Positions 36,154-44,210 of a stretch of DNA of 64,000 bases are shown here, one piece after another. Position 1 is the first letter of the stretch. The number at the start of each line of letters is the position of its first letter. The stretch is from assembly GCF_031180965.1 (NCBI RefSeq), contig NZ_JAPSLH010000011.1, positions 62,001 to 126,000 of the forward strand, in the 5' to 3' direction. The position numbers and the translations under genes were made by a program. A model generated the notes under the pieces. The model was given only the letters and a program-made list of their open reading frames with translations. It searched no databases and was not told where the DNA came from. The stretch comes from Chelativorans sp. (GTDB lineage Bacteria > Pseudomonadota > Alphaproteobacteria > Rhizobiales > Rhizobiaceae).

Positions 36154-36298
36154 TGCTCCATGGGGCTGGATCGCCCGGTGGGAGGGCAGGGAATGCGCTT
36201 GCCTATGAGCTCGCGGACCCGCCCTCCCGGCGGAGGAGGTAATTCATCAGGGGAGGAGCGTAAAGCGCCAAGCTGGAGGACGGTACGGCAGGAGACCG

Positions 36299-37081
36299 TT
36301 ACCGCAGCCGGCTTTCCTGCAAGACCGGACTGGCCGGCGTTCCCGCGTCTTTCGAAAGCTCCTCGGCGACGATGCCGTTGAGGATGTTTTCGAACCGCTC
36401 CAATGCGCGAGCAATGTCCGCGCCGTCCATCACCCGGTGATCGTAGTGGATGCGCACATTGACGCGCCCGTCCTCGCCGATGGGGCCGTAATTGAGGAGC
36501 GTCGTGAGCGGGGTGAGCGGGTTCAGCGAATCGGCTCCCAGGCCCGAATAGACGGAGAGCTGGAAGGTGCCGAAATAATTCGCCCGCTGCCGGCCGATAT
36601 TGAGGCCGAACCACATCAGGAGCCACCGGACGGGAAGCGGCATGCGTGCCAGCCGCAGGGCGCGGCGAAACTCCTTCACCTCCAACACCGAGCGGGTGCG
36701 CGCAGTCTGCAGCGATGCATTCAGCTGCTGCAGCGAATGACGCTCCGGCCCCTTGATGAGGCTCAGCAGCACCGCCCGCTCGCCCTCATACTCCCGCTCA
36801 TGGGCGATCGAGGCCACGCTCATGGGATATTCGTAAAGATGCGGCCAGGGGAATTTCACATAGGCGCGGCGCAGCTCCGGCACGTCCTGCGCAAGGAGCG
36901 CATAGCCCCTGAGAAAGATGGCGGTCCAGGAGGGTCTGGGACTAAGGCTTGCCCGCGCCTCCACGAGCGGACGCAGATTCATCTGCCGCTGCACGGCGAC
37001 CCTGGGGACATTGATCGAAAACCTCATCAGGTCGCCGACCAGGCGGCGGGGCACCGAAAGCTTGAGGGCTCGGCCGCGCAT
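36299..37081 (-). CDS. CAT-fold acyltransferase (2-oxoacid dehydrogenase E2 catalytic-domain-like)
   Basis: This 260-residue protein has a C-terminal HYDHRVMDGADIARAL segment (about 221-236) matching the catalytic His-x3-Asp-Gly motif of the chloramphenicol acetyltransferase/E2 superfamily. It lacks lipoyl and E1/E3-binding domains, so it is a stand-alone acyltransferase. The acyl donor and acceptor are unknown. It starts 9 bases after the methyltransferase-like gene, suggesting an operon with it and the lipoprotein. A lipid or envelope role is inferred from those neighbours only. Confidence 0.68.
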   Translation of the reverse strand: MRGRALKLSVPRRLVGDLMRFSINVPRVAVQRQMNLRPLVEARASLSPRPSWTAIFLRGYALLAQDVPELRRAYVKFPWPHLYEYPMSVASIAHEREYEGERAVLLSLIKGPERHSLQQLNASLQTARTRSVLEVKEFRRALRLARMPLPVRWLLMWFGLNIGRQRANYFGTFQLSVYSGLGADSLNPLTPLTTLLNYGPIGEDGRVNVRIHYDHRVMDGADIARALERFENILNGIVAEELSKDAGTPASPVLQESRLR

Positions 37082-37090
37082 GCATCACCT

Positions 37091-37684
37091 CTAGTAGAGA
37101 TAAGGGATGATCCTCTTGGTCCTCTCCATATAGTCGCGGTACTGCGGACCGAAACTTTCCAGCATCATATGCTCTTCCTTGTCCACCCGGAGGAAAAAGA
37201 GCGTGGCAAAGCCAAGCAGTCCGACCAGTCCGACGATCCAGTTCGACAGGAGGAGAAACTGGCCAACTGCCATCAGCAGGAAGGACGTGTACATCGGATG
37301 GCGCACAAGGGCATAGGGCCCGGTGGAGATGAGATTGTGCTGGTCGCGAATTTCCAGCGTGATCGACCAGTTGCGCCCTAGCGCCTTGTGAGAGATGCGG
37401 AAAACCCAGAGAGCGAGGGCGAATAAGAGTGCTCCCGCAGCAATGCTCCACAAGCTTGCCAGAAAATCGGCGCGTTCGGGGAAATCCGTGAGCAGGTAGA
37501 ATGCCGGGAAGACCGCAAGGCCGAACAATGCGGCGGCAAGGCCGATGGAATCGGAAAGCGAGCGGCTCTCCTTCACCACCCGCACGCGCTTGGCCCGGCG
37601 CTCGAAGGGATAGCGGATGACATACCAGGCGATGATCCCCAGGACCCAGAGGATCTCGCCGAGGGAATCGAAGGTCAGCTGCAT
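37091..37684 (-). CDS. Isoprenylcysteine methyltransferase-like membrane protein (ICMT/PEMT superfamily)
   Basis: This 197-residue integral membrane protein has about five hydrophobic segments. The ICMT/phospholipid methyltransferase signature appears as TGPYALVRHPMYTSF (about 123-137), with a C-terminal Glu-Glu region (KEEHMMLESFGPQYRDY). Such proteins methylate lipids or small membrane substrates with S-adenosylmethionine. The bacterial substrate is unknown here. It lies 72 bases downstream of the lipoprotein gene and 9 bases before the acyltransferase. Confidence 0.8.
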   Translation of the reverse strand: MQLTFDSLGEILWVLGIIAWYVIRYPFERRAKRVRVVKESRSLSDSIGLAAALFGLAVFPAFYLLTDFPERADFLASLWSIAAGALLFALALWVFRISHKALGRNWSITLEIRDQHNLISTGPYALVRHPMYTSFLLMAVGQFLLLSNWIVGLVGLLGFATLFFLRVDKEEHMMLESFGPQYRDYMERTKRIIPYLY

Positions 37685-37756
37685 CCTATGTCACCGGTGC
37701 CTTTGCTTCAGGACCCGCTCCGGAGTCGGGAAGCTCCGGCACCGGGCCTGGCGAAA

Positions 37757-38410
37757 TCAAGCCGCCGGGCGCGTGACGCCGATGGCATTCGGGCCGCCAT
37801 TCATCTCCCGTAGCTTGGTGATGAAGTCGCGCGGCTTCAGCCAGATGAAGGGCGTCTTGTACCCCATGAAGCGCGCTATGTCGGCCACGAAGGCATTGCA
37901 GTTGTAGAGTGCGGCATGCCAGGTGCGGGAGTTTTTCTGCAGCCCGCGTATATAGGCGAGCACTCTGCGGTACTCGGATTCGTCGAGCATCACGCGCCAG
38001 TTCGCCGACATGTATTCGTCTTCCAGGTCGCCGTCGCTCCAACCGGTTTCAGCCGGCACCGGGAGAACATGGCCCAGCATATAGGGAACGACGCTGTCCG
38101 ACGCCGGATGCAGGCCTGCGACCTCAGGGTTGATCATGTTGCCCGCCTGGTCCAACTCGCCGAAGATGACGAAGGAATGCCCGTAGCTGAGGGCATAGCG
38201 GGACCTGAATTCGATGAAATGTCTCTTCTGGGCGATTTCGGGCGACTGAGTCGCCGCCAATGCGCCGGATGCCAGGGCCTGTGCGGCTGGGGCGCCAACC
38301 TGGATGCTCGAGCGCGTATCCGTCTGCCCGCTGGTCTCGCAGGACGCGACGGCGATCGCGAAGAGGCATATCAGGGATAGGCGAAGAGCTGGGCCAAACC
38401 TACGCGTCAT
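37757..38410 (-). CDS. Lipoprotein with a permuted NlpC/P60-like (papain-fold) domain
   Basis: This 217-residue protein has a lipoprotein signal with lipobox VASC (Cys24). His78 in SYGHSFVIFG comes before Cys171 in ALYNCNAFV, the His-then-Cys order seen in permuted NlpC/P60, YiiX or LRAT-like folds. It would be anchored in the envelope and might cleave peptidoglycan, an amide or a lipid ester. I know no characterised relative. Start is ATG at 38410; upstream in-frame codons would destroy the signal peptide. A 13-bp hairpin lies upstream at 38504-38532. Confidence 0.7.
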   Translation of the reverse strand: MTRRFGPALRLSLICLFAIAVASCETSGQTDTRSSIQVGAPAAQALASGALAATQSPEIAQKRHFIEFRSRYALSYGHSFVIFGELDQAGNMINPEVAGLHPASDSVVPYMLGHVLPVPAETGWSDGDLEDEYMSANWRVMLDESEYRRVLAYIRGLQKNSRTWHAALYNCNAFVADIARFMGYKTPFIWLKPRDFITKLREMNGGPNAIGVTRPAA

Positions 38411-38503
38411 GCGCGCTCCTACTGCGGATTCACGCAAACCTACCGCCTCCACGTGATGCGGGCTTTGCCGCCGGCGGAAGCCGCCCAGGTCGAATTGCAT
38501 GAA

Positions 38504-38532
38504 ACGGGCAAGGGCCACCGGCCCTTGCCCGT
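38504..38532 (-). terminator. Strong hairpin after the small lipoprotein gene
   Basis: ACGGGCAAGGGCC (38504-38516) and GGCCCTTGCCCGT (38520-38532) form a perfect 13-bp stem with a 3-base loop. It starts 19 bases after the stop of the 46-residue lipoprotein gene on the minus strand, where it is followed by TTTC. It probably terminates that gene or stabilises its mRNA, with only a short T tail. Confidence 0.65.
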
Positions 38533-38550
38533 ATTGGTATCGGTCTATGC

Positions 38551-38691
38551 TTACTTATAGACCGGTGCCGGCTGGGTATCAACCACGGCGGCAGGAGCGG
38601 GAGCCGGGGCTTTGCCCTTGCCCTTACCCATGCAGCCGGAGAGACCTGCTACCGCGACGGCGGTGGCGACAACGATGAATACTTTGCTCAT
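38551..38691 (-). CDS. Small lipoprotein, 46 residues
   Basis: A short frame encodes a 46-residue product. Its signal (MSKVFIVVATAVAVAG) is followed by the lipobox LSGC, with the lipidated Cys near residue 20. A Lys/Gly stretch (MGKGKGK) and a Pro/Ala-rich tail (APAPAPAA) ending in PVYK come next. AAGGA lies 7 bases before the ATG, and a hairpin follows the gene, so it looks real despite its size. Similar tiny lipoproteins occur in rhizobia; function is unknown, with envelope spacing or stress roles possible. Confidence 0.75.
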   Translation of the reverse strand: MSKVFIVVATAVAVAGLSGCMGKGKGKAPAPAPAAVVDTQPAPVYK

Positions 38692-38893
38692 AAGCAATCC
38701 TTCCCCTCAAGCGGGTTGCGACAGTACGATTCAGCAAATAGCGTCAATCGGCTGGACGGCCTAGTGCACGAAAGACACAATTCCTGACTTAGTGACAAAA
38801 ATGACAGCCTCATAACCTTGCTGGCTGGGCGAGAGCGCCCGATGCGCCTCTCATTTGCGAGTATCGCCTTGACAGGCAAGCGCGATTCACAGG

Positions 38894-39508
38894 TCAGATG
38901 ATGAGGACCGGCGTGCCCACAGGCGTCCGGTCGTAGAGGTGGGTGATGTCGTCATTGGTCAGGCGGATGCAACCGCTCGAGACGGCTTGGCCGATCGACC
39001 ACGGCTCATTGGTTCCATGCAGGCGGAACATCGTGTCGCGCCCGTCGCGGTAAAGATAAAGGGCCCGCGCGCCGAGGGGGTTTTGCGGGCCGCCGGGCAC
39101 GCCGCCGGCAAACTGCAGAAGGCGCGGGTCGCGCCGCATCATGTTCTGTGTCGGCGTCCATGAAGGCCACTCCGCCTTCCGGCCCACCTTCACCCTGCCG
39201 GTGACCGTCAAGCCCTCGCGGCCGACGCCGACGCCGTAGCGCGTCGCCGTGCCGCCCTCCTCGACGAAGTAAAGGAAGCGCTCGTTCCGATCCACCACGA
39301 TGGAGCCCGGCGCTTCTCCCCCGCTATAGGGGACCTGCTGCCGCCGGTAGATGGGATCGACCTGGAACGCCGCAGCCGGATCGGCGACGGGCGCCATCGC
39401 CAGCGGCACCTCCCGAGGCACCGATGATGCGCATCCGGTCGCCGCAAAAGCGACACCGCCCACCAAAAGGCTCCGCCGCGTCACGCTCGCCTTGTTCATT
39501 TTCGTCAT
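38894..39508 (-). CDS. L,D-transpeptidase (YkuD family)
   Basis: This 204-residue envelope protein has RRSLLVGGVAFAATGC at the start, combining a twin-arginine-like signal with a lipobox (Cys26). A YkuD domain with FRLHGTNEPW (His164) and SSGCIRL (nucleophile Cys180) follows. The family makes 3-3 peptidoglycan cross-links or attaches outer-membrane proteins to peptidoglycan. Rhizobiales carry many copies. It stands alone on the minus strand, with gaps of 202 and about 370 bases on either side. Confidence 0.87.
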   Translation of the reverse strand: MTKMNKASVTRRSLLVGGVAFAATGCASSVPREVPLAMAPVADPAAAFQVDPIYRRQQVPYSGGEAPGSIVVDRNERFLYFVEEGGTATRYGVGVGREGLTVTGRVKVGRKAEWPSWTPTQNMMRRDPRLLQFAGGVPGGPQNPLGARALYLYRDGRDTMFRLHGTNEPWSIGQAVSSGCIRLTNDDITHLYDRTPVGTPVLII

Positions 39509-39880
39509 TTCAAGTCCTCGTGACCTCTTAAAGCCCCGTCTCCGCGACAGAGCTGTTCTTCGCAGTGCGAACCATATCGACGGGGTGAATGCAATTGCAA
39601 AGCTGCAATAGTTCGGAAAATAAAACGTTAAGACGCGGCCCCCTGTACTGGCCGTAGGGAGCTGCGGGGCAGGAATGACCGGGCCCTCTGCGGGGATTCA
39701 CAAGAGACAGCTTCATGGGGCCGCTATGATCTTGCCGAGGCCCCTCGTTCAGTCTTTATATGCAGCGGGCGAGATAGGCGGGGTTGCTCTCATTTGCGTT
39801 ATGGGCGCTCAGCATGCCGCTCCGCGCGGCCCGGTGCTCGCGCTTCATCGTCGTGGCAGCCATTGCGGGGGCAAAGCAGG
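39509..39880. other. Gene-poor stretch between the L,D-transpeptidase and D,D-carboxypeptidase genes
   Basis: About 370 bases without a supported gene. Short open frames exist but lack ribosome sites or recognisable products. An AT-rich patch (GGAAAATAAAACGTTAAG, near 39617) may hold the promoter for the transpeptidase. The right part could be leader or an N-terminal extension of the carboxypeptidase gene, whose frame is open back to a TTG at 39794. Confidence 0.4.
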
Positions 39881-40741
39881 GTGCAGGTATCGTCGCTGAG
39901 GACTTCGTTTCGCTTGCCGATAGTCGCTTTGCTGCTGCTGACGGCGCTCTATGGCTGCACCACCACGGCGGTTCTGGCGCCCTCCGTATCGCCGCTCACT
40001 TCTGAGAAATACGCGGCGATCGTCGTCGACGCGAATTCCGGAAGGGTGCTTTACGAGAGCGCTGCGCACCAGCCGCGCTATCCCGCCTCGCTTACCAAGA
40101 TGATGACGCTCTACATGCTGTTCGAGGCGCTCGATACCGGCCGCGTCGGATTGCCGACCCAACTGCCGGTTTCAGCCAATGCGGCCTCCAAGCCACCATC
40201 GAGGCTCGGCCTGAAGCCGGGGGAGAGCATCGACGTCCAGACAGCAATACTCGCCCTCTGCGTGAGATCGGGCAACGATGTGGCCGCGGCGGTCGCCGAA
40301 TATCTGGGAGGCTCGGAAGAGCAGTTTGCCTGGATGATGACGGTGAAGGCGCGCGAACTGGGCATGCGCTCGACCAATTTCCGCAACGCCTCCGGCCTGC
40401 CCGATCCGGGGCAGATCACGACGGCCTATGACATGGCGGTCCTGGCTATGGCGTTACGCACGCGCTTTCCTCACCACTACCACTATTTCGCAAATCGCAG
40501 CTTTTCCCACGCCGGTCGCGTGATCCGCGGGCACTACGATCTGCTTGGCCGCGTCAACGGCGTCGATGGGATCAAGACCGGCTATATCCGCGCTTCCGGC
40601 TACAATGTTGCCACCTCCGCGAGCGCAGGCGGACGGCGCATCGTCGTGGTGGTCATGGGCGGGAAAAGCGCGAAGGAGCGCGACGCTCACGTCGAAGAGC
40701 TCATCCACGCCTATCTGCCTCGCTCGACGCCCTCGTCCTGA
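39881..40741 (+). CDS. D-alanyl-D-alanine carboxypeptidase (DacA/DacF-like, S11)
   Basis: This protein of about 286 residues has the complete penicillin-binding motifs SLTK (Ser70), SGN (Ser130) and KTG (Lys232). It trims the terminal D-Ala from peptidoglycan stem peptides. With the GTG start at 39881 it begins with a lipoprotein signal (lipobox LYGC, Cys26); an open frame to TTG 39794 would place extra residues before it. It lacks the C-terminal PBP5 domain and amphipathic anchor; the lipid anchor presumably replaces it. It is the second peptidoglycan enzyme in this stretch. Confidence 0.84.
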   Translation: MQVSSLRTSFRLPIVALLLLTALYGCTTTAVLAPSVSPLTSEKYAAIVVDANSGRVLYESAAHQPRYPASLTKMMTLYMLFEALDTGRVGLPTQLPVSANAASKPPSRLGLKPGESIDVQTAILALCVRSGNDVAAAVAEYLGGSEEQFAWMMTVKARELGMRSTNFRNASGLPDPGQITTAYDMAVLAMALRTRFPHHYHYFANRSFSHAGRVIRGHYDLLGRVNGVDGIKTGYIRASGYNVATSASAGGRRIVVVVMGGKSAKERDAHVEELIHAYLPRSTPSS

Positions 40742-40795
40742 ACGGAAGGGCGACTTGTGGACCGGCGGGCATCCGCCGGGCGGGAAACCCGTGCC

Positions 40796-41725
40796 TCAGG
40801 GCGAAGTGCGGGCGATATTGCGTACCAAGACCGCTCCGATGATGATCAGGCCGGTGAAGATGTCCTGCAGATAGTTGGGCACGCCGAGGATCGTCAGGCC
40901 GTTGGCGACGACGGCGATGATCGCAGCGCCGAGCAGCGTGCCCGCCGCGTTGGCCTGCCCGTCGCGAAAAGCGGTCATGCCGAGAAACGCCGCCGCATAG
41001 GCTTGCAGCAGGAAGCCGTTGCCGCCGGTCGGGTGGGCACTGCCGAGTCGCGCCGCGAGCAGCAGGCCGGCCGCGGCGGCAAAGAGCGTGCACAGGCCAA
41101 AAGCCCAAACTGTGCTGCGCACGACGGGAACGCCTGTGAGCCGGGCAGCTTCCCGGTTGCCGCCGATCGCCAGCATGCGCCTGCCGAGCTCCGTATGGTC
41201 GAGGACAAGGAGGGCGAACAGCGTGGCGGCCACCGCCCACAGCGTCAGCACGGGAATGCCGAGGAGGTAGCCGCGGCCAAGGTCGCGGAAAGCGGCGGGG
41301 ATGTTGGAAAACAGCGTGGCGCCGTCGCTGATCCAGAATGTGGCGCCGCCGACGATCGTGCCCATGGCGAGGGTCATGATGAAGCTCGGCATCCGCCATG
41401 TTGCGATCAGGAAACCGCTCACGCAGCCGACGCAAAAGCCGAGCGCCAGCGTGACGAGTATGGCGGGGATGATCCCCCAGCCAAGCCCGAAGAGAGTGAC
41501 CGAAACGATGCCGGCCATCGAAACCACGGCGCCGACCGAAAGGTCGAACTCCGAAAGCGCCATCACGAAAGTGGCGCCGAGGGCCACGATCGCGAGCAGC
41601 GACATCTGCTGCGTGATGTTCACCAGGTTGGAAGGCTTGGCGAAGGAGTCCGGCGAGAGCGCCGAGAAGAGGGCGATGATCGCGACCAGGCCGACGAGCG
41701 TGCCGAACCGGGAGAGAAAGGTCAT
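40796..41725 (-). CDS. CUT2 sugar ABC transporter permease (RbsC type)
   Basis: This 309-residue permease has eight to ten hydrophobic segments. The family segments present are GATFVMALSEFDLSVGAVVSM (about 50-70), GGNREAARLTGVPV and the C-terminal GLIIIGAVLV. It should form a homodimeric channel with the ATPase encoded just upstream, whose stop overlaps its start (ATGA). It is the last gene of the kinase-SBP-ATPase-permease operon and is convergent with the carboxypeptidase gene. Confidence 0.86.
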   Translation of the reverse strand: MTFLSRFGTLVGLVAIIALFSALSPDSFAKPSNLVNITQQMSLLAIVALGATFVMALSEFDLSVGAVVSMAGIVSVTLFGLGWGIIPAILVTLALGFCVGCVSGFLIATWRMPSFIMTLAMGTIVGGATFWISDGATLFSNIPAAFRDLGRGYLLGIPVLTLWAVAATLFALLVLDHTELGRRMLAIGGNREAARLTGVPVVRSTVWAFGLCTLFAAAAGLLLAARLGSAHPTGGNGFLLQAYAAAFLGMTAFRDGQANAAGTLLGAAIIAVVANGLTILGVPNYLQDIFTGLIIIGAVLVRNIARTSP

Positions 41726-43245
41726 TCCGCGCCTCCGAGAGCTTCCGTCGGTGTGCTGCCCGGCCGGCTGAAGACGGCATCCAGGATCGACTGGCGCGTG
41801 ACGTTCCTGTTGGGCGTGTCCAGCACGATGCTGCCGCCGGCCATGACAAGGATACGGGTGGCGAGGGCCAGAAGCTCCTCCATGTCGCTTGTGACGAAGA
41901 TGACGGCTGCCCCGCCCTCGGCGAGCCTGCGGCACATGCCGTGGATTTCCGCCTTGGACCGGACATCCACGCCCCGCGTCGGCTCGTCGGCGAGGAGCAG
42001 GCGCGTCGTCTCGGCAGGCCAGCGGCCCATCATGATCTTCTGCTGGTTTCCGCCCGAAAGGGTCGAGACGCGGTGGTCGAGGCGGCGATATCTGACATTG
42101 AGTCTGGCTAGGACGGTGCGGGCGCCGGCGCGGGCCTTCCGCCAGGAGATCAGCGGCAAAGGCTTTGCGGCGCGGCATGTCTCGAGCCGCGGCAACACCA
42201 CATTGTCGAGCACGGAATGCTGCATGATGAGGCCGCTGTTGCGCCGGTCCTCGGGCACATAGGCGACCCCGGCGGCGAGGCGGGCGGCGATTCCCGCCGG
42301 CGGCATTGCGTTTCCGTTCACGGCGATCCGGCCGCTGGCATTCGGCTTGGCGCCCCAGGCCGCCTTCAGGAAGGTCGAGCGGCCGCTGCCGACCACGCCG
42401 TAGAGGCCGATGACCTCCCCCTGGTACGCCGTGATGTCGACAAGTGGGCGGGACGGGGCCGGCCGGAAGCCGGAAAGCTCTAGCACCGGCGTCCCCCGCC
42501 GGTGATGTACCTCCGGCGCAGCATCCACGATTTCCTCGCCGGCCATGAGGGAGACGATGCCTTCGCGCGTGGTGGACTTGAGACTTCCCTCGCCGACGGT
42601 GCGCCCGTTGCGCAGGACCGTATAGTCGTCGGCGACTTCGAAGATCTCGTCCAGCCGGTGCGAGACATAGATGATGGCGCGGCCCTCACCGGCAAGGCGG
42701 CGCACGACCCTGTGAAGCATGGCGGCCTCGCTCTGGCTAAGGGAGGCGGTCGGCTCGTCGAGGACCAGAATGCGCGCCTCGTCCATGAGCGCGCGCAGGA
42801 TTTCCACGATCTGGCATTTGGCGACGGACAGCCTGCCGACGGGCATGTCCAGGTCCAGGTCCAGGCCGTGGCGATCGCGGACCTCGGCAAAGCGCGCCCG
42901 CATCGCCCGCCAGGCGATGAGCCCGCGGCGGCGAGGATAGGGGCGGCCGACAAAGGCGTTCTCATAGGCCGTGAAACCGGGCACGAGATTGATCTCCTGG
43001 TGCACGAAGCGCAGGCCCGCCCGCTCCGCCTCGCGCGGATCGTGCGGGGCGAAGCGCTCCCCCCCGAGCCTCATCGCGCCCCCGTCCGGCCGGTGGACGC
43101 CGGACAGGCACTTCAGCAAGGTGGATTTGCCCGCGCCGTTCTCCTCGGGGAGAACGTGAACGCGGCCGGCGCTGACCCGCATGCGGACGCCGTCGAGCGC
43201 GGCCACGCCGCCGAAGCGTTTGGTCAGGCCCTCGATCTCGAGCAT
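41722..43245 (-). CDS. CUT2 sugar ABC transporter ATPase (RbsA type) with altered first Walker A
   Basis: This 507-residue tandem ATPase has NBD1 (about 1-245) with signature LSVAKCQIVEI, Walker B ILVLDEP and H-loop VSHR. NBD2 (about 250-500) has the usual degenerate Walker A (GVVGSGRST), signature LSGGNQQK and Walker B LLLADEP. NBD1 Walker A reads PEENGAGKS instead of GENGAGKS, so the first glycine of the P-loop is Glu34 (codon GAG). In RbsA proteins NBD1 is the hydrolytic half, so this change could weaken ATP binding. ATG at 43245 is used, 13 bases after the SBP stop; an upstream ATG at 43293 would overlap that gene. Confidence 0.83.
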   Translation of the reverse strand: MLEIEGLTKRFGGVAALDGVRMRVSAGRVHVLPEENGAGKSTLLKCLSGVHRPDGGAMRLGGERFAPHDPREAERAGLRFVHQEINLVPGFTAYENAFVGRPYPRRRGLIAWRAMRARFAEVRDRHGLDLDLDMPVGRLSVAKCQIVEILRALMDEARILVLDEPTASLSQSEAAMLHRVVRRLAGEGRAIIYVSHRLDEIFEVADDYTVLRNGRTVGEGSLKSTTREGIVSLMAGEEIVDAAPEVHHRRGTPVLELSGFRPAPSRPLVDITAYQGEVIGLYGVVGSGRSTFLKAAWGAKPNASGRIAVNGNAMPPAGIAARLAAGVAYVPEDRRNSGLIMQHSVLDNVVLPRLETCRAAKPLPLISWRKARAGARTVLARLNVRYRRLDHRVSTLSGGNQQKIMMGRWPAETTRLLLADEPTRGVDVRSKAEIHGMCRRLAEGGAAVIFVTSDMEELLALATRILVMAGGSIVLDTPNRNVTRQSILDAVFSRPGSTPTEALGGAE

Positions 43246-43258
43246 GAAGGCGGCGCCG

Positions 43259-44170
43259 CTACTCGCAGGTGGTGCCGAGGCTTTTGCGGTCAATCACCGT
43301 GGCGTCGACAAAAATTTCCCGATTGTCGGGCTGGCCCCCGTCGAGCACAGCGGAAATCTGTTCGACAGCGGCTTTTGCAATGCCGGGAAAGTCCTGCCGG
43401 ACCGTGGCGATGAGGTTGGTGCACTGGCCGATAAGCTCCACCGCCTGCGGATTTCCGTCTATGCCCGCGATCAGGATGTCGGAATCCGGCATGTCGCTCT
43501 GCAGCGCCAGGAGTGCGCCGATCGCCGGTTCGTCCCATGCCGCCCACACCCCGTCGATCTCCTCGCCATGCTGGCGGATGAAGGTCTCCATGGCCTGGCG
43601 GGCATTGTCGATCGGCCCTGGCACCTGCACATAATGTTCGGCGATAACTTCGATGCCCTGGTTCTTCTTGAGCGCCTCGTCCAGCGCCAGCTCGCGCTGC
43701 CGCACGCCCGGATGGGCGGAATGGAAGAATTTCACGATCTTGCCCTGACCGCCGAGCTGTTCGAAGAGATAGTCCGAGAGGATCGTGCCGAGCGCGAAAT
43801 TATCCGTCGTGATATTGGCCGCCACACCGTCGGCAAGCGCGCCGTCGAGTGAGAAGACGGGGATCCCCTTGTCCGCCGCGGCCTTGACCTGATCGCCGAT
43901 CTGGTTGGGATCGACGCTGACGAGGACGATCACTTTCGCGCCGGCATTGGTCACGTCCTCCACGCGGCTTGCAAGCTGCTGGAAGTCGCCGCGCGTGTCG
44001 ACCACGGTCACGCTCCACCCTTTGGCCTCCGAGTCCGTCTTGAAGGTCTCGACCATCTCGTTGGTCGCGACGGAACTGAGATAGGGCGTCAGCACTGCGA
44101 CCTCCTCCGCCCCTGCTGCGCCTGTATAGAAGCCGGCCAGCGCCGCCATGGCCAGGATACGTCGTCTCAT
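43259..44170 (-). CDS. CUT2 sugar ABC transporter substrate-binding protein (RbsB type)
   Basis: This 303-residue periplasmic protein (Peripla_BP_4) has a signal peptide (about 1-22, cleavage near GAAGAEE). The ribose/galactose-binding-type segments VVDTRGDFQQLASRVEDV, AAADKGIPVFSLDG and VWAAWDEPAIGALLAL are present. GGGTGG precedes the ATG. It lies between the FGGY kinase (40 bases upstream) and the ATPase. The ligand is a pentose, hexose or polyol, not resolvable from sequence. Confidence 0.85.
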   Translation of the reverse strand: MRRRILAMAALAGFYTGAAGAEEVAVLTPYLSSVATNEMVETFKTDSEAKGWSVTVVDTRGDFQQLASRVEDVTNAGAKVIVLVSVDPNQIGDQVKAAADKGIPVFSLDGALADGVAANITTDNFALGTILSDYLFEQLGGQGKIVKFFHSAHPGVRQRELALDEALKKNQGIEVIAEHYVQVPGPIDNARQAMETFIRQHGEEIDGVWAAWDEPAIGALLALQSDMPDSDILIAGIDGNPQAVELIGQCTNLIATVRQDFPGIAKAAVEQISAVLDGGQPDNREIFVDATVIDRKSLGTTCE

Positions 44171-44210
44171 TTCCACCCTCCCCACTTTCGGTTCGATGTA
44201 CTCGCGCCGC

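Noticed and set aside
36154-36298. GC-rich imperfect inverted repeat (GGTGGGAGGGC and GCCCTCCCGGCGG) between the SDR-SEC-C and acyltransferase genes
   Set aside because: The arms are imperfect and lack a T tail, so neither a terminator nor a repeat-family member can be claimed.
43246-43293. Longer start (ATG 43293) for the RbsA-type ATPase
   Set aside because: It would overlap the binding-protein gene by 35 bases and adds a low-complexity Ala/Ser/Pro leader not seen in the family.
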